A stretch of 64,000 bases of DNA, taken from contig CABUAT010000008.1 in NCBI GenBank assembly GCA_902489665.1, positions 1-64,000 of the forward strand. Reading direction: 5' to 3'. The DNA is from an uncultured Collinsella sp. (GTDB taxonomy: Bacteria; Actinomycetota; Coriobacteriia; Coriobacteriales; Coriobacteriaceae). Of this stretch, positions 43,249 through 52,147 are shown one piece after another (position 1 is the stretch's first letter; each line of letters starts with the position of its first letter). Below the pieces are notes generated by a model. That model was not told where the DNA came from and did not search any database. It saw nothing but the letters and a program-made list of their open reading frames with translations. The translations under genes were made by a program, and so were the position numbers.

Positions 43249-43677
43249 TTAGGCCATCTTGTTGAGCATGTCGACACGGATCTGGTGACGGCCGCCGGCG
43301 TACTGGGCGCGCAGGAACTCGCGGGCGATCTTCTTGGCGACCTCGGTGCCCACAACGCCCGGGCCCATGGTGACCATGCGCGAGCCGTTGTGCTCGCGGG
43401 TCATGTAGGCGGAACGCTCGTCGGAAATGTTGGCGACGACCATACCCTTAATCTTGACGGCGGCCATATAGGAGCCGACGCCGTACTTATCGAATGCGAA
43501 GCCCTGGGAATCCTTGTGCTCCAGCAGGTCCTTGGCAACGGCGGTCGCGGAATCGACAAAGTCCGCGGCAGGGGTCTCGGAATAGTCGACGACCTCGTGA
43601 CCGTCGGCGATGAGCATCTCCTTGATGGACTCCTTCATCGACATACCGTCGGCATCGGAAGCGATTACAACCCTCAT
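43249..43677 (-). CDS. lacA: Galactose-6-phosphate isomerase subunit LacA
   Basis: A 142-residue RpiB-fold partner of LacB: MRVVIASDADGMSMKESI, DYSETPAADFVDSA, FDKYGVGSYMAAVKIKGMVV. As in other LacA subunits the Cys of the RpiB loop is absent, so the active site is shared with LacB. First gene of the lac operon on this strand; GGAGGATGTC overlaps the ATG. LacR-type boxes lie upstream at 43772-43811. Confidence 0.93.
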   Translation of the reverse strand: MRVVIASDADGMSMKESIKEMLIADGHEVVDYSETPAADFVDSATAVAKDLLEHKDSQGFAFDKYGVGSYMAAVKIKGMVVANISDERSAYMTREHNGSRMVTMGPGVVGTEVAKKIAREFLRAQYAGGRHQIRVDMLNKMA

Positions 43678-43910
43678 GACATCCTCCTTGAGAGATACGC
43701 AGGTGCGTAGTTTCTGTTTGGAAGTGTTGAATCGCGTTCAGGTCCGGGCATCTGAATGTGCGGTTCTTCACTGTTCATGTTTATTTGAACACATTCGAAC
43801 AGTAACTGCAACAACTATTTGTTTATCTTTGTTCTTTTTTGTACAAATATCGTTCACGGATGATTGCTGACCGTTTGAGCCGGGCGCGGACGTAGCGACC
43901 ATGTGTTCAA
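43678..43910 (-). promoter_or_regulatory. lacA control region with LacR-type boxes
   Basis: TGTTCATGTTTATTTGAACA (43772-43791) is a TGTTCA/TGAACA dyad, immediately followed by CATTCGAACAGTAACTGCAA (43792-43811). These match the theme of the 20-bp boxes before lacF (45724-45743) and the DeoR gene (63060-63079). Confidence 0.6.
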
Positions 43911-43950
43911 CAAACAAAAGGGCGGCCAAGAACGTGTCTCGGCCGCCCTT
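43911..43950 (-). terminator. Terminator of the membrane-protein gene
   Basis: AAGGGCGGCC (43918-43927) pairs with GGCCGCCCTT (43941-43950); in minus-strand RNA the stem is followed by TTTTGTTTGTT. Confidence 0.85.
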
Positions 43951-43984
43951 CTTACGGTTGATCTTCCAAAGATCGCTTTGCCGC

Positions 43985-45016
43985 CTACTCAGACTGCCCG
44001 CTCTTCTTGGCATGTCTGGACGGAGCGCTCAAGAAACGACCCGTCAGATAGTTCGCCGGGCCGGAAATATCGATCCCCAGCAGCACGTGTCCTAGCCATA
44101 GGAACGCCACGAGCACCAATAGCGGGATAACGCACGAGGTCACGATCATCACGATGACGCCTTCAATCAGATCGGTCACCTGCCGCACAATCTCATCGGT
44201 CATCTGCTTGGCGCCGCTGGTCACCGACGTAACAAGGCTCGATGCCCCATCAGTCAACTGCTCGAGCACGTTTTTGGACTCCGTGGCCTCGGATTTTTTC
44301 TTGTTCGATTTTGAGCTGGTCTCGGCTGACTTGTCCGTGATGTCGGCCGCGTCCGCAGCGTCCGCAGCCTTTTGCTCAGCTTGCTCAATACTTACGCGAT
44401 ACGTTTCATCGACCTTTTGCGACACCCATACGCTCGCGGGCACGAGCGCCATGCCGATCACGGCAACCACCAGTACGCGTGTCGCCACACGGCGCAGGAC
44501 AGTGCTCGTGCTCCAGCGCCCGTGAATGCCGAGCGACACCGCAAAGAGCACCAACGCAAACGGGATTAAGATGCCCAAGCCAACCGACCACAAAATAGTT
44601 AGCAGGTATTTCTCGAGGTAGAGCACGGCAAGCACGATACCAAGGTTGCCTGAAAGCTGCGCGAGCTGCTCGGCAACCGGCGTTCCCGTATCACCCGGCA
44701 GTGCGGTAATGCCCGCAGACAGCGCCACGCACGAGGTCGTGAGCGCCAGTACGTTACCCTTCTTTTGGTCGATGACCTCGATGGTGGAGTCCCAAGTTTT
44801 GGTATCGGCGAAATGCGGACGAGCTACAAAGCCCGACAGCAGCGCCAGGATCACGAGCGCAACGATAAAGCCAATCTGCAGCTTTTTGTTTGCGCACACG
44901 ACATCGGACAGACTGGGCTGCAGCTCGGTTACCGCCGTGTGCTCGGTTATCTGGACAGGACGCCCATGAGCCATCTCGTGCGCATCTTTCTTTTGAATCA
45001 ATCCGTTGTCCGGCAT
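43985..45016 (-). CDS. Unidentified multi-pass membrane protein
   Basis: I do not recognise this 343-residue protein. Hydrophobic segments lie at about 47-66, 88-106, 124-140, 142-163, 180-199 and 284-312. A hydrophilic Ala/Lys/Ser-rich stretch with coiled-coil character (about 200-280) separates the last two. The N-terminal 45 residues are soluble. AGGAGG lies 7 nt before the ATG and a clear terminator follows, so it is a genuine monocistronic gene. The flanking lac genes may be chance neighbours. Confidence 0.75.
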   Translation of the reverse strand: MPDNGLIQKKDAHEMAHGRPVQITEHTAVTELQPSLSDVVCANKKLQIGFIVALVILALLSGFVARPHFADTKTWDSTIEVIDQKKGNVLALTTSCVALSAGITALPGDTGTPVAEQLAQLSGNLGIVLAVLYLEKYLLTILWSVGLGILIPFALVLFAVSLGIHGRWSTSTVLRRVATRVLVVAVIGMALVPASVWVSQKVDETYRVSIEQAEQKAADAADAADITDKSAETSSKSNKKKSEATESKNVLEQLTDGASSLVTSVTSGAKQMTDEIVRQVTDLIEGVIVMIVTSCVIPLLVLVAFLWLGHVLLGIDISGPANYLTGRFLSAPSRHAKKSGQSE

Positions 45017-45118
45017 TTGGATACCTCCTCATTCCGGCCTGTATTGCGGATGGAAGTATACCCACCCTGCGAAAAACCGAACGGCAAGACGAACGGAGCG
45101 CACCAAGACTGTCCCCAA

Positions 45119-45151
45119 TGACTAGTCGTTTAAGAACGTCCCCAATGACTA
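45119..45151. repeat. GTCCCC repeat, partial copy
   Basis: GACTAGTCGTTTAAGAACGT (from 45119) and the following GTCCCCAATGACTA match the right half of the palindrome at 24087-24148 almost exactly. Confidence 0.6.
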
Positions 45152-45161
45152 TCACGGGATG

Positions 45162-45228
45162 AGTTGCGGTGGAATAGGGATTGTTTTGTGCCCGCCGGCC
45201 CCTATTCAGTCCCTATTTCACCGCAACT
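45162..45228. repeat. Dispersed palindromic repeat, copy 2
   Basis: AGTTGCGGTGGAATAGGGA (45162-45180) pairs with 45210-45228, one mismatch. It shares its first 16 bases with the hairpin at 4351-4417. Confidence 0.7.
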
Positions 45229-45242
45229 TGAAGTAGAACAGG

Positions 45243-45275
45243 AAAAGCCCTGCCGCGGGTAGCAGCAGAGCTTTT
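45243..45275 (-). terminator. Terminator after lacF
   Basis: AAAAGCCCTGCCGC (45243-45256) pairs with GCAGCAGAGCTTTT (45262-45275), with two G-T type mismatches, 28 bp beyond the lacF stop. Confidence 0.7.
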
Positions 45276-45302
45276 GGAAGGGGACTTGGTTGTGAGGGCT
45301 CG

Positions 45303-45641
45303 TTAGGCGAGCTTGGCCTCGAGCTCGGCGATGCGCTTGTAGGCATCGATGGTAAAGCGGGCCTGCTTCTCCAGGATCATAGTGGTCATGAGGGTGTCCT
45401 GAGCGTGAGCCATGATGAAGGTCATCTCCATCTCGCCACCGCCGGCCTCCTGCGAAAGCAGCTTGGTCTGCGTGTCGTGGGCACCGATGAGCGCATCGCT
45501 GGCATCCTTGTGCAGCTGCTCGGCCTTCTCAAAGTCACCCTCGCGAGCAGCATCGAGCGCTGCAAGCAGATCGGTCTGGGCGTCACCTGCGTATGCGACA
45601 ATCTCGAATCCAACCATCGAGATTTCTTCTTTGGTTGCCAT
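45303..45641 (-). CDS. lacF: PTS lactose/cellobiose-type EIIA
   Basis: A 112-residue all-helical EIIA-Lac protein that passes phosphate from HPr to the EIIB domains. The phosphorylated His79 lies in IMAHAQDTLM. GAAAGGA precedes the ATG. This is the only EIIA-Lac in the window, whereas three EIICB-Lac genes follow, so it may serve all of them. A LacR-type box lies at 45724-45743, about 80 bp upstream, suggesting its own promoter separate from the LacI gene before it. Confidence 0.93.
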   Translation of the reverse strand: MATKEEISMVGFEIVAYAGDAQTDLLAALDAAREGDFEKAEQLHKDASDALIGAHDTQTKLLSQEAGGGEMEMTFIMAHAQDTLMTTMILEKQARFTIDAYKRIAELEAKLA

Positions 45642-45723
45642 ATTGCGTTCCTTTCACATATGAACCAATGGAGAGCATCGCGTCCGGGCATACGCGCTGC
45701 GTTCTGTATGGCAGAAACATTAA

Positions 45724-45743
45724 CATTCAAACAAAAAAGAACA
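45724..45743 (-). promoter_or_regulatory. LacR-type box upstream of lacF
   Basis: CATTCAAACAAAAAAGAACA matches the box CATTCAAACAATAACGAACA upstream of the DeoR gene at 18 of 20 positions. Confidence 0.6.
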
Positions 45744-45855
45744 GCGCAAAACGTAATTTCAAGCTATGAACGGTCACTTTTCGCCAGTGAACGGTTTTTA
45801 AACCAATCTGAACAATATCGAACACAATTAGCGGAAACCCAAACAGGCCCGTGCC

Positions 45856-46860
45856 CTAGCGCCAATCGCGCACCGTATCGCCCTCGACGAGTACGCCCGG
45901 AAACAGCATGTGCTCCACACCGGGTTCAACGCCCTCGGCACCGGCGATCTTATCGACTGCCCACATGCCGACACGCTTGTTGTCAAAGCGCACGGTGGCC
46001 AGGCGACGATCGGGCACGATGTCGCCCAGACTGTCATCAACACCCACCACGCTCACGTCCTCGGGCACGTGCTTTCCGCGCGACTCGAGTCCGCGAATGC
46101 AGCCGTAGGCCATGGCGTCGTTGGAAGCATAAATGGCCGTACAGGTCGGATCGTCCGCCAGAGCCTGACCGGCAGCATACCCGCTCTGTGCCGTCCAATC
46201 GCCACGAACGAGTCGCGGTGGCTCAATGCCATGCGCGCGCAATGTCTCGCGCCAGCCTTCCTCGCGCCGCATGCCCGAAAGCGAGCGCTCGGGACACGAG
46301 ATAAAGTGCACGGTCTTGTGTCCCTGCCCCAGCAAGTACTCGACAACCTGGCGTGAGCAATCGAGCTGATCGTTATCGACCGTCGAGCACAGTGGGTGCT
46401 CCAGCATGGTAACGAGCACCGTCTGCATGCCAGGTAGCGGCTCGAAGGTGCCAAAGTCCGCCGGCATGCGATTCATGATCACGACCATGCCGTCTACCGG
46501 CAGCGCGCTCATACGCGACGATGCGCTCTCGAGGGTATAAGGATGTCCATCTACTTTAGTGAGGGTGATGGCATAGCCATGTTTGTCGGCCGCGGCGGCA
46601 AAGCCCTCCATACGGTCGAGGTTGCCGGTACCGGTAATGTTGAACATGGCGACGCCGACGGTCTTAAACTTACCGCGGCGCAGCGATCGACCGGCAAAAT
46701 TGGGGCGATACCCCAGCTCGCGCATGGCGGCACGCACGCGTTCCTTGGTCTCGGGGCGCACACTGGGCGAATCGTGCACGGTGCGCGAGACCGTCTGCTC
46801 CGAAACGCCCGCGAGGCGCGCCACGTCTTTGACGGATACCGATTTTTTAACAGCGGCCAT
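45856..46860 (-). CDS. LacI-family regulator, cassette A
   Basis: A 334-residue LacI/GalR repressor: HTH VKDVARLAGVSEQTVSRTVH (10-29), then the ligand domain ending with DVSVVGVDDSLGDIVPDRRL. It is divergent from the lacE/lacG pair and has two inverted operators in the shared gap (47018-47036, 47139-47157). It probably represses lacEG; a phospho-beta-galactoside or galactose derivative may be the inducer. lacF lies downstream on the same strand. Confidence 0.9.
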   Translation of the reverse strand: MAAVKKSVSVKDVARLAGVSEQTVSRTVHDSPSVRPETKERVRAAMRELGYRPNFAGRSLRRGKFKTVGVAMFNITGTGNLDRMEGFAAAADKHGYAITLTKVDGHPYTLESASSRMSALPVDGMVVIMNRMPADFGTFEPLPGMQTVLVTMLEHPLCSTVDNDQLDCSRQVVEYLLGQGHKTVHFISCPERSLSGMRREEGWRETLRAHGIEPPRLVRGDWTAQSGYAAGQALADDPTCTAIYASNDAMAYGCIRGLESRGKHVPEDVSVVGVDDSLGDIVPDRRLATVRFDNKRVGMWAVDKIAGAEGVEPGVEHMLFPGVLVEGDTVRDWR

Positions 46861-47017
46861 AGGTCGATCTTTCTATGTCAACGATGCCATTGGTGGCACC
46901 CTACGCAGTCAAATGAAACGTCTTCAAGTATATCTAACGCCTCCCCCACCATACGCTCACCACCCAAAACCTACCGTTCACCGACATTTTTGCTTCCCCA
47001 AACGGCTTTTTGCGCCC

Positions 47018-47157
47018 AAATGTTAACGTTGCCATTGCGCAAACACAGAGCCACCGGGCGGCTCAAACGTTTACGCATAAGGAATCGACGGTTCGCAGGC
47101 ACAGGAACCACCGGTTCGCGTCTTTTTTTGTGTCGCAAAATGGCAACGTCAACATTT
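47018..47157. promoter_or_regulatory. Cassette A operators
   Basis: AATGTTAACGTTGCCATT (47019-47036) and, inverted, AATGGCAACGTCAACATT (47139-47156), one difference between them. They lie 121 bp apart in the 357-bp gap between the LacI gene and lacE. A third half-like site AACGTTTACG is at about 47068. Confidence 0.7.
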
Positions 47158-47217
47158 TGGCAACAGAACGCCAAAAGCTACCATCGTTGCTAACCCACCG
47201 ACTCTTAGGAGCATTGC

Positions 47218-48993
47218 ATGGAGCAACTCATCGCCACCATCGAAAAAGGCCAGCCCTTTTTCAACGCGATCGCCCGCAACAAGTACCTCAAGGCGATCCG
47301 CGACGGCTTTATCTCCGTCATCCCCATCATCATCTTCTCGTCCATCTTCTGCCTGGTAGCCTCGGTCCCCAACATCTGGGGTTTCTACTGGCCCGATGGC
47401 ATCAACAACGCCCTGTGGAAGTGCTACAACTACTCCATGGGCATCCTGGCCATCGCCTGCGCCGCCACCACGGCCAAGCACTTCGCCGACGCGCAGAACC
47501 GCGACCTGCCCAAGAACAACCAGATCAACTTCATCTCGTGCATGTGCGCGGCCATCATCGGCTTCTTGCTCCTTTCGAGCGACACGATCGCCACGGACGC
47601 CGCCAGCGGCTTCAACACCACCTACCTTGGTTCCAAAGGCCTGCTGACCGCCTTCATCGCTGCGTTTGTGACCGGCATCATCTACAAGTTCTTCATTAAG
47701 CGCAACATCACCGTCAAGATGCCCGAGCAGGTTCCGCCCAACATCTCGCAGACCTTTAAGGACATCATCCCCTTCTCCGTCTGCATCACCGTCTTTTGGG
47801 TCTTTGACATCGCCTTTCGCGCTGCCTTTGGCTTCTGCTTTGCCCAGGGCGTAATCCAGGTGTTCCAGCCCCTGTTCACCGCTGCCGACGGCTACATCGG
47901 CCTCGCTGTGATCTACGGCGCCATGAGCCTGTTCTGGTTCGTGGGCGTCCACGGCCCCTCGATCGTCGAGCCTGCCATCGCCGCCGCCCTCGTTGCCAAC
48001 ATGACCGACAACCTGGCTGCGTTCCAGGCCGGTCAGCACGCTTCCGCTGTCCTGACCCAGGGTGCCCAGTACTTCGTCGTCTGCATGGGCGGCACCGGCG
48101 CCACGCTCGTCCTGGTCTTTATGTTCTGCTTCCTGGCCAAGTCTCAGGAGATGCGCGCCGTCGGTAAGGCCGCCATCGTCCCCGTCTGCTTCGCTGTCAA
48201 CGAACCGCTGCTGTTCGCTGCGCCCATCGTGCTCAACCCCGTCTTCTTTGTCCCGTTTGTCTTTGCCCCGATCGCCAACATCTGGATCCTCAAGATCTTT
48301 ATCGACTTCTTGGGCATGAACGGCTTTATGTACACCCTGCCCTGGACCGTCCCCGGCCCCATCGGCACCATCATGGGCCTGGGCTTCCAGCCGCTCGCCT
48401 TTGTGATGCTCGCCCTTATCCTGGTTGTCGACTTTGCCCTGTACTATCCGTTCTTCCGTGCCTATGACGCCCAGAAGTGCGCCGAGGAGGCCGAGATTTC
48501 CGAGGAGGAGCTCGCCGCCAAGAACGCCGAGAAGGCTGCCAAGCTCAACGATGCCTTCCAGGGCAAGGCTGACGCCAAGAGCGTTGCCGCCGGCGCTGCT
48601 GCCGAGGCCGTGAAGGCCGATGCCCCCGCCGCTTCTGCAGCACCCGCTGCCGAGGCAACGACCGCCAGCGACCTCAACGGCAAGCGCGTGCTCGTGCTCT
48701 GCCAGGGCGGCGGAACCTCGGGCCTGCTCGCCAACGCACTGGCTAAGGCCGCCAAAGAGCGCGGCATCAATCTTGAGACCGCTGCCGAGGCCTATGGCAA
48801 CCACGTTGACATGCTCCCCGACTTTGACCTGGTCGTCCTGGCCCCGCAGGCCGCCAGCTACCTGGCCGACCTGCAGAAGGACTGCGAGCGCGTGGGCAAC
48901 AAGTGCGTCGCTTGCCGCGGTAAACAGTACATCGAGCTCTCCCAGAACGGCGATAAGTCTCTCGCCTTCGTAAGCGAGCAACTCTCGAAGTAA
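47218..48993 (+). CDS. lacE: PTS lactose-type EIICB, cassette A
   Basis: A 591-residue transporter: EIIC-Lac membrane domain (about 1-425) with FWFVGVHGPSIVEP and FAVNEPLLFAAPIVLNP, an Ala/Glu-rich linker (425-485), and EIIB with phosphorylated Cys495 in VLVLCQGGGTSG. GGAG lies just before the ATG. It is followed by a 6-phospho-beta-galactosidase, so lactose is the likely substrate. It depends on an EIIA in trans, presumably lacF. Confidence 0.92.
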   Translation: MEQLIATIEKGQPFFNAIARNKYLKAIRDGFISVIPIIIFSSIFCLVASVPNIWGFYWPDGINNALWKCYNYSMGILAIACAATTAKHFADAQNRDLPKNNQINFISCMCAAIIGFLLLSSDTIATDAASGFNTTYLGSKGLLTAFIAAFVTGIIYKFFIKRNITVKMPEQVPPNISQTFKDIIPFSVCITVFWVFDIAFRAAFGFCFAQGVIQVFQPLFTAADGYIGLAVIYGAMSLFWFVGVHGPSIVEPAIAAALVANMTDNLAAFQAGQHASAVLTQGAQYFVVCMGGTGATLVLVFMFCFLAKSQEMRAVGKAAIVPVCFAVNEPLLFAAPIVLNPVFFVPFVFAPIANIWILKIFIDFLGMNGFMYTLPWTVPGPIGTIMGLGFQPLAFVMLALILVVDFALYYPFFRAYDAQKCAEEAEISEEELAAKNAEKAAKLNDAFQGKADAKSVAAGAAAEAVKADAPAASAAPAAEATTASDLNGKRVLVLCQGGGTSGLLANALAKAAKERGINLETAAEAYGNHVDMLPDFDLVVLAPQAASYLADLQKDCERVGNKCVACRGKQYIELSQNGDKSLAFVSEQLSK

Positions 48994-49002
48994 GTAACGC
49001 TC

Positions 49003-49036
49003 AGGGCCAGCCGACCATCCAAGACCGGCTGGCCCT
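49003..49036 (+). promoter_or_regulatory. Hairpin between lacE and lacG
   Basis: AGGGCCAGCCG (49003-49013) pairs with CGGCTGGCCCT (49026-49036). A partial terminator or processing site in the operon. Confidence 0.6.
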
Positions 49037-49059
49037 TCGATTTAGACGATTGGATCATC

Positions 49060-50499
49060 ATGTCCGTTAACCCTGCTAGCGTCACTAACCCGCCTGCGCA
49101 GTTTCCCGAGGACTTTGTCTTTGGCGGCGCCACTGCTGCCTACCAAGTAGAGGGCGAGACCCGCACTCACGGTAAGGGCAAGGTTGCCTGGGACGACTTC
49201 TTGGAGGCCCAGGGGCGCTTCTCCCCCGATCCCGCTTCGGACTTCTACAACCAGTACCCCGTCGATCTGGAGCTGTGCGAGGAGTTTGGCATCAACGGCA
49301 TTCGCCTCTCCATCGCCTGGAGCCGCATCTTCCCCAACGGTACCGGCGAAATCAACCCCGAGGGTGTCCAGTTCTACCACGATCTTTTCGCCGAGTGCCA
49401 CAAGCACCACGTTGAGCCGTTCGTCACGCTGCATCACTTCGATACGCCGCTGCCCCTCTTTGAGAAGGGCGACTTCCTCAACCGCGAAACCATCGACGCC
49501 TTTGTGGACTTTGCCACCTTCTGCTTTAAGGAGTACGCCGACCAGGTGACCTACTGGTTCACCTTTAACGAGATCTGGGCCGACGCCTCCAACACCTACA
49601 TCGAGGGCACCTTCCCCGGCGGCGTTAAAGCGCATCTGGCCGAGGCCTTCCAGTGCGAGCACAACATGATGCTCGCCCACGCCAAGGCCGTGCTGGCCTT
49701 CCACAACGGCGGCTTTAAGGGCAAGATCGGCGTCATTCAGTCGTTGGAGTTTAAGTACCCGCTCAACGAGAACGACCCCGCCGATATCAAGGCCGCCAAC
49801 AACGAGCACGTGCTGCAAAACCAGTTCTTGCTCGACGCCACCTTCCGCGGCGACTACGCGCCCGACACCCTCGAGTGCGCCAACCGCCTGGCCGCCGTCT
49901 CGGGCGGCACCATCGAGATCTTGGACGAGGACCTCGAGATTATGCGCGAAGCCGCGCTCTACAACGACTACCTGGGTGTTAACAACTACCAGTGCCGCTT
50001 CTTGAAGGCCTACGATGGCGAGAACGACCTGCACCACAACGGTACGGGCGAGAAGGGCACCGGCCGCTGGCGCGTCAAGGGTATTGGCGAGCATGTGAAC
50101 AAGCCTGGCATCCCCACCACCGACTGGGACTGGATTATCTATCCCGAGGGCCTGTTCGATCTGCTCGTCTACATTAAGCAGCGCTACCCCAACTACAAGC
50201 AGATCTTCATCACCGAGAACGGCATGGGCTACAAGGACCCCTACAAGGACGGTTTTGTGGACGACCAGCCGCGCATCGACTACATCGAGCAGCACCTGCG
50301 CTGGTTGCTCAAGGCCATGGAGGTGGGTGTCAACGTGGGCGGCTACTTCCTATGGAGCCTGCAGGATCAGTTCTCCTGGACCAATGGCTACAACAAGCGC
50401 TATGGCTTCTTCTACGTTGACTTTGAGACCCAGAAGCGCACGCCCAAGGCAAGCGCCTACTGGTATAAGCACGTGGCGCAGACCCGTCGTCTGGACTAG
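49060..50499 (+). CDS. lacG: 6-phospho-beta-galactosidase (GH1), cassette A
   Basis: Cleaves lactose 6-phosphate to galactose 6-phosphate and glucose. The 479-residue GH1 enzyme has FVFGGATAAYQVEGE at the start, acid/base Glu171 in TFNE and nucleophile Glu386 in ITENG, with the LacG-like C-terminus WSLQDQFSWTNGYNKRYGFF. The ribosome-binding site is weak. Galactose 6-phosphate from this reaction is the substrate of LacAB at 42.7-43.7 kb. Confidence 0.9.
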   Translation: MSVNPASVTNPPAQFPEDFVFGGATAAYQVEGETRTHGKGKVAWDDFLEAQGRFSPDPASDFYNQYPVDLELCEEFGINGIRLSIAWSRIFPNGTGEINPEGVQFYHDLFAECHKHHVEPFVTLHHFDTPLPLFEKGDFLNRETIDAFVDFATFCFKEYADQVTYWFTFNEIWADASNTYIEGTFPGGVKAHLAEAFQCEHNMMLAHAKAVLAFHNGGFKGKIGVIQSLEFKYPLNENDPADIKAANNEHVLQNQFLLDATFRGDYAPDTLECANRLAAVSGGTIEILDEDLEIMREAALYNDYLGVNNYQCRFLKAYDGENDLHHNGTGEKGTGRWRVKGIGEHVNKPGIPTTDWDWIIYPEGLFDLLVYIKQRYPNYKQIFITENGMGYKDPYKDGFVDDQPRIDYIEQHLRWLLKAMEVGVNVGGYFLWSLQDQFSWTNGYNKRYGFFYVDFETQKRTPKASAYWYKHVAQTRRLD

Positions 50500-50552
50500 T
50501 GGCTTGCGACTAGCGGGATTGCCCCGCTCACACAACCTGTCCCCATTTCTCA

Positions 50553-50602
50553 GCCGGGGGCGGCACGTCACACGGCGCGCTGCCCCCGGCCTTTTTGTTT
50601 TT
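50553..50602 (+). terminator. Terminator of lacEG
   Basis: GCCGGGGGCGGC (50553-50564) pairs with GCTGCCCCCGGC (50579-50590) followed by CTTTTTGTTTTT. Confidence 0.88.
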
Positions 50603-50618
50603 GGGCTGGTCGGGAGCC

Positions 50619-50766
50619 GTTTGTCTCGATCTGTAACATCTAGCCGAGTTTTTTGGTCCTAGCTGTTACAGATTGAGACGAACAGGATTATTCTTTCCGA
50701 AGAATCTAAATCTGTAACACGTAGCCCGCTTTTGACCGTCTACCTGTTACAAATCGAGACAAACGG
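50619..50766. repeat. TGTAAC palindromic repeats, pair 1-2
   Basis: Two units of about 65 bp (50619-50683 and 50702-50766). Each has TCTGTAACA near the left, GTTACA plus a GAGACRAAC end at the right, and a T-rich middle. Unit 1 has TCTAGCCGAG (type A); unit 2 has GTAGCCCGC and an AATCTAAAT left end (type B). Confidence 0.8.
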
Positions 50767-50774
50767 AGTAGGAC

Positions 50775-51803
50775 CTAACCCCGTATGTCCCTAACAGTCG
50801 AGCGTTCGACCAGCGTACTCGGCACATGAATCGCCTCGATAGACGAGCTCTCTCCAATCGCCGCCTCAAACGCAAGCTTACCGACACCGCGCAAATCAAA
50901 TCGCAGCGTCGTCAGCCGATTGTGAGGAACAAGTCCCTCGAGTGCGTCGTCGATACCAACCACGCTCACGTCGTCGGGCACGGACAGGCCCGCGTTCTCG
51001 AGCGCGGCGATAACGCCCAGCGCCATCTGGTCATTTGCCGCAAGCACGGCAGTCGGCGCCTGCGACCCGCCGGCAAGCACCTCGGCCGCAATCCGCTCGC
51101 CCATGGCGTACCCACTGTCCGCACTCCAATCGCCACGCAGCATCGGAGCGGCATCGACATGAGCACGACCCAGCGTATCGCGCCAACCGGCCTCACGAAA
51201 ACGCGAGGAAATCGAGTTTTCCGGACCCGCCACAAACCGCATATTCGAGTGACCATGTTCCAGCAGATAATTGGTCAACAGCTCGCACGAACCATACTGG
51301 TCGGAGTCGATCGTCGTGCAGCGCGGATGCGCATACATGGACAGGATGACCGTTCGCACTCCCGGCTGGGGAACAAACTCCTCAAAATCGGGAGCCATGC
51401 GGTTCATGTTGAGAATCATACCGTCGACGGGTCGCTCGACCATGCGGCGCGAGGCATCGGCAAGTGTATAGGGCTTGTCGCCGCCCATCTCGATCATAGT
51501 GACGGCAAAATCGTGCTCGCGCGCCGCTTGCATGATACCCTCGAGCGTCGCCAGGTTACCGACACGTGTGATGTTGTACATGCACAGGCCAATAGAACGA
51601 TACGACCCGCCGCGCAACGCCGCTCCAGCAAAATTGGGACGAAAGCCCAGCTCTTCCATGGCGGCCAGCACACGCTTGCGCGTCTTTTCCGTCACGTTAG
51701 GCATACCGTTGACCACGCGAGACACAGTCTGGCGGCTCACGCCAGCGAGCGCCGCAACCTCTGCCGCGCTCGCCGAATGACCATTCCTTGTTTGCTGAGC
51801 CAT
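50775..51803 (-). CDS. LacI-family regulator, cassette B
   Basis: A 342-residue LacI/GalR repressor: HTH AAEVAALAGVSRQTVSRVVN (13-32) and ligand domain ending DVSVVGIDDALEGLVPHNRL. Divergent from the GH1 gene of cassette B, with three TAACGTGCTCAT operators in the gap. ATG 51803 is used; a GTG 9 bp upstream with AGG at 5 nt is an alternative. Its operators differ by one base from those of the galKT regulator, so cross-recognition is possible. Confidence 0.88.
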   Translation of the reverse strand: MAQQTRNGHSASAAEVAALAGVSRQTVSRVVNGMPNVTEKTRKRVLAAMEELGFRPNFAGAALRGGSYRSIGLCMYNITRVGNLATLEGIMQAAREHDFAVTMIEMGGDKPYTLADASRRMVERPVDGMILNMNRMAPDFEEFVPQPGVRTVILSMYAHPRCTTIDSDQYGSCELLTNYLLEHGHSNMRFVAGPENSISSRFREAGWRDTLGRAHVDAAPMLRGDWSADSGYAMGERIAAEVLAGGSQAPTAVLAANDQMALGVIAALENAGLSVPDDVSVVGIDDALEGLVPHNRLTTLRFDLRGVGKLAFEAAIGESSSIEAIHVPSTLVERSTVRDIRG

Positions 51804-51865
51804 GCCTTCCACGCTAACCTGCTTCCCAACTATTCCCCGCGCCCATGGCGCATCGTACATACATT

Positions 51866-52034
51866 GATAACGTGCTCATGATACCCGAGCCATATACCAC
51901 AAGATGAAAACTTCTGTCAATCAAAACCGCTTACCGAACAAATACAACCGTTCGCGGCTGTTTGAAGTTGTTTTGTTTCTATACATCCCAGCCGGATGTT
52001 AACGTGCTCATTGTCAAATGTTCACGTGCTCATT
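51866..52034. promoter_or_regulatory. Cassette B operators
   Basis: GATAACGTGCTCATGA (51866-51881), ATGTTAACGTGCTCATTG (51996-52013) and ATGTTCACGTGCTCATT (52018-52034). The last two lie side by side just upstream of the GH1 promoter region; the first is next to the regulator. Confidence 0.7.
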
Positions 52035-52147
52035 TTGGTTCTAATCATTTTAAGATAGTGTTTATCGGGCTTTTTCACCGCTGAACGCTAACCAGGGAGC
52101 CTCCTGAGCGCAAACGCACAATATCGAACAGCGAGACGAGAGGGTGT

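Noticed and set aside
47149..48981. 610-residue minus-strand ORF opposite lacE, and similar ones opposite the other two EIICB genes (53533-55602, 56903-58810)
   Set aside because: All three are mirror frames of homologous transporters, so their mutual resemblance is a by-product of the real genes.
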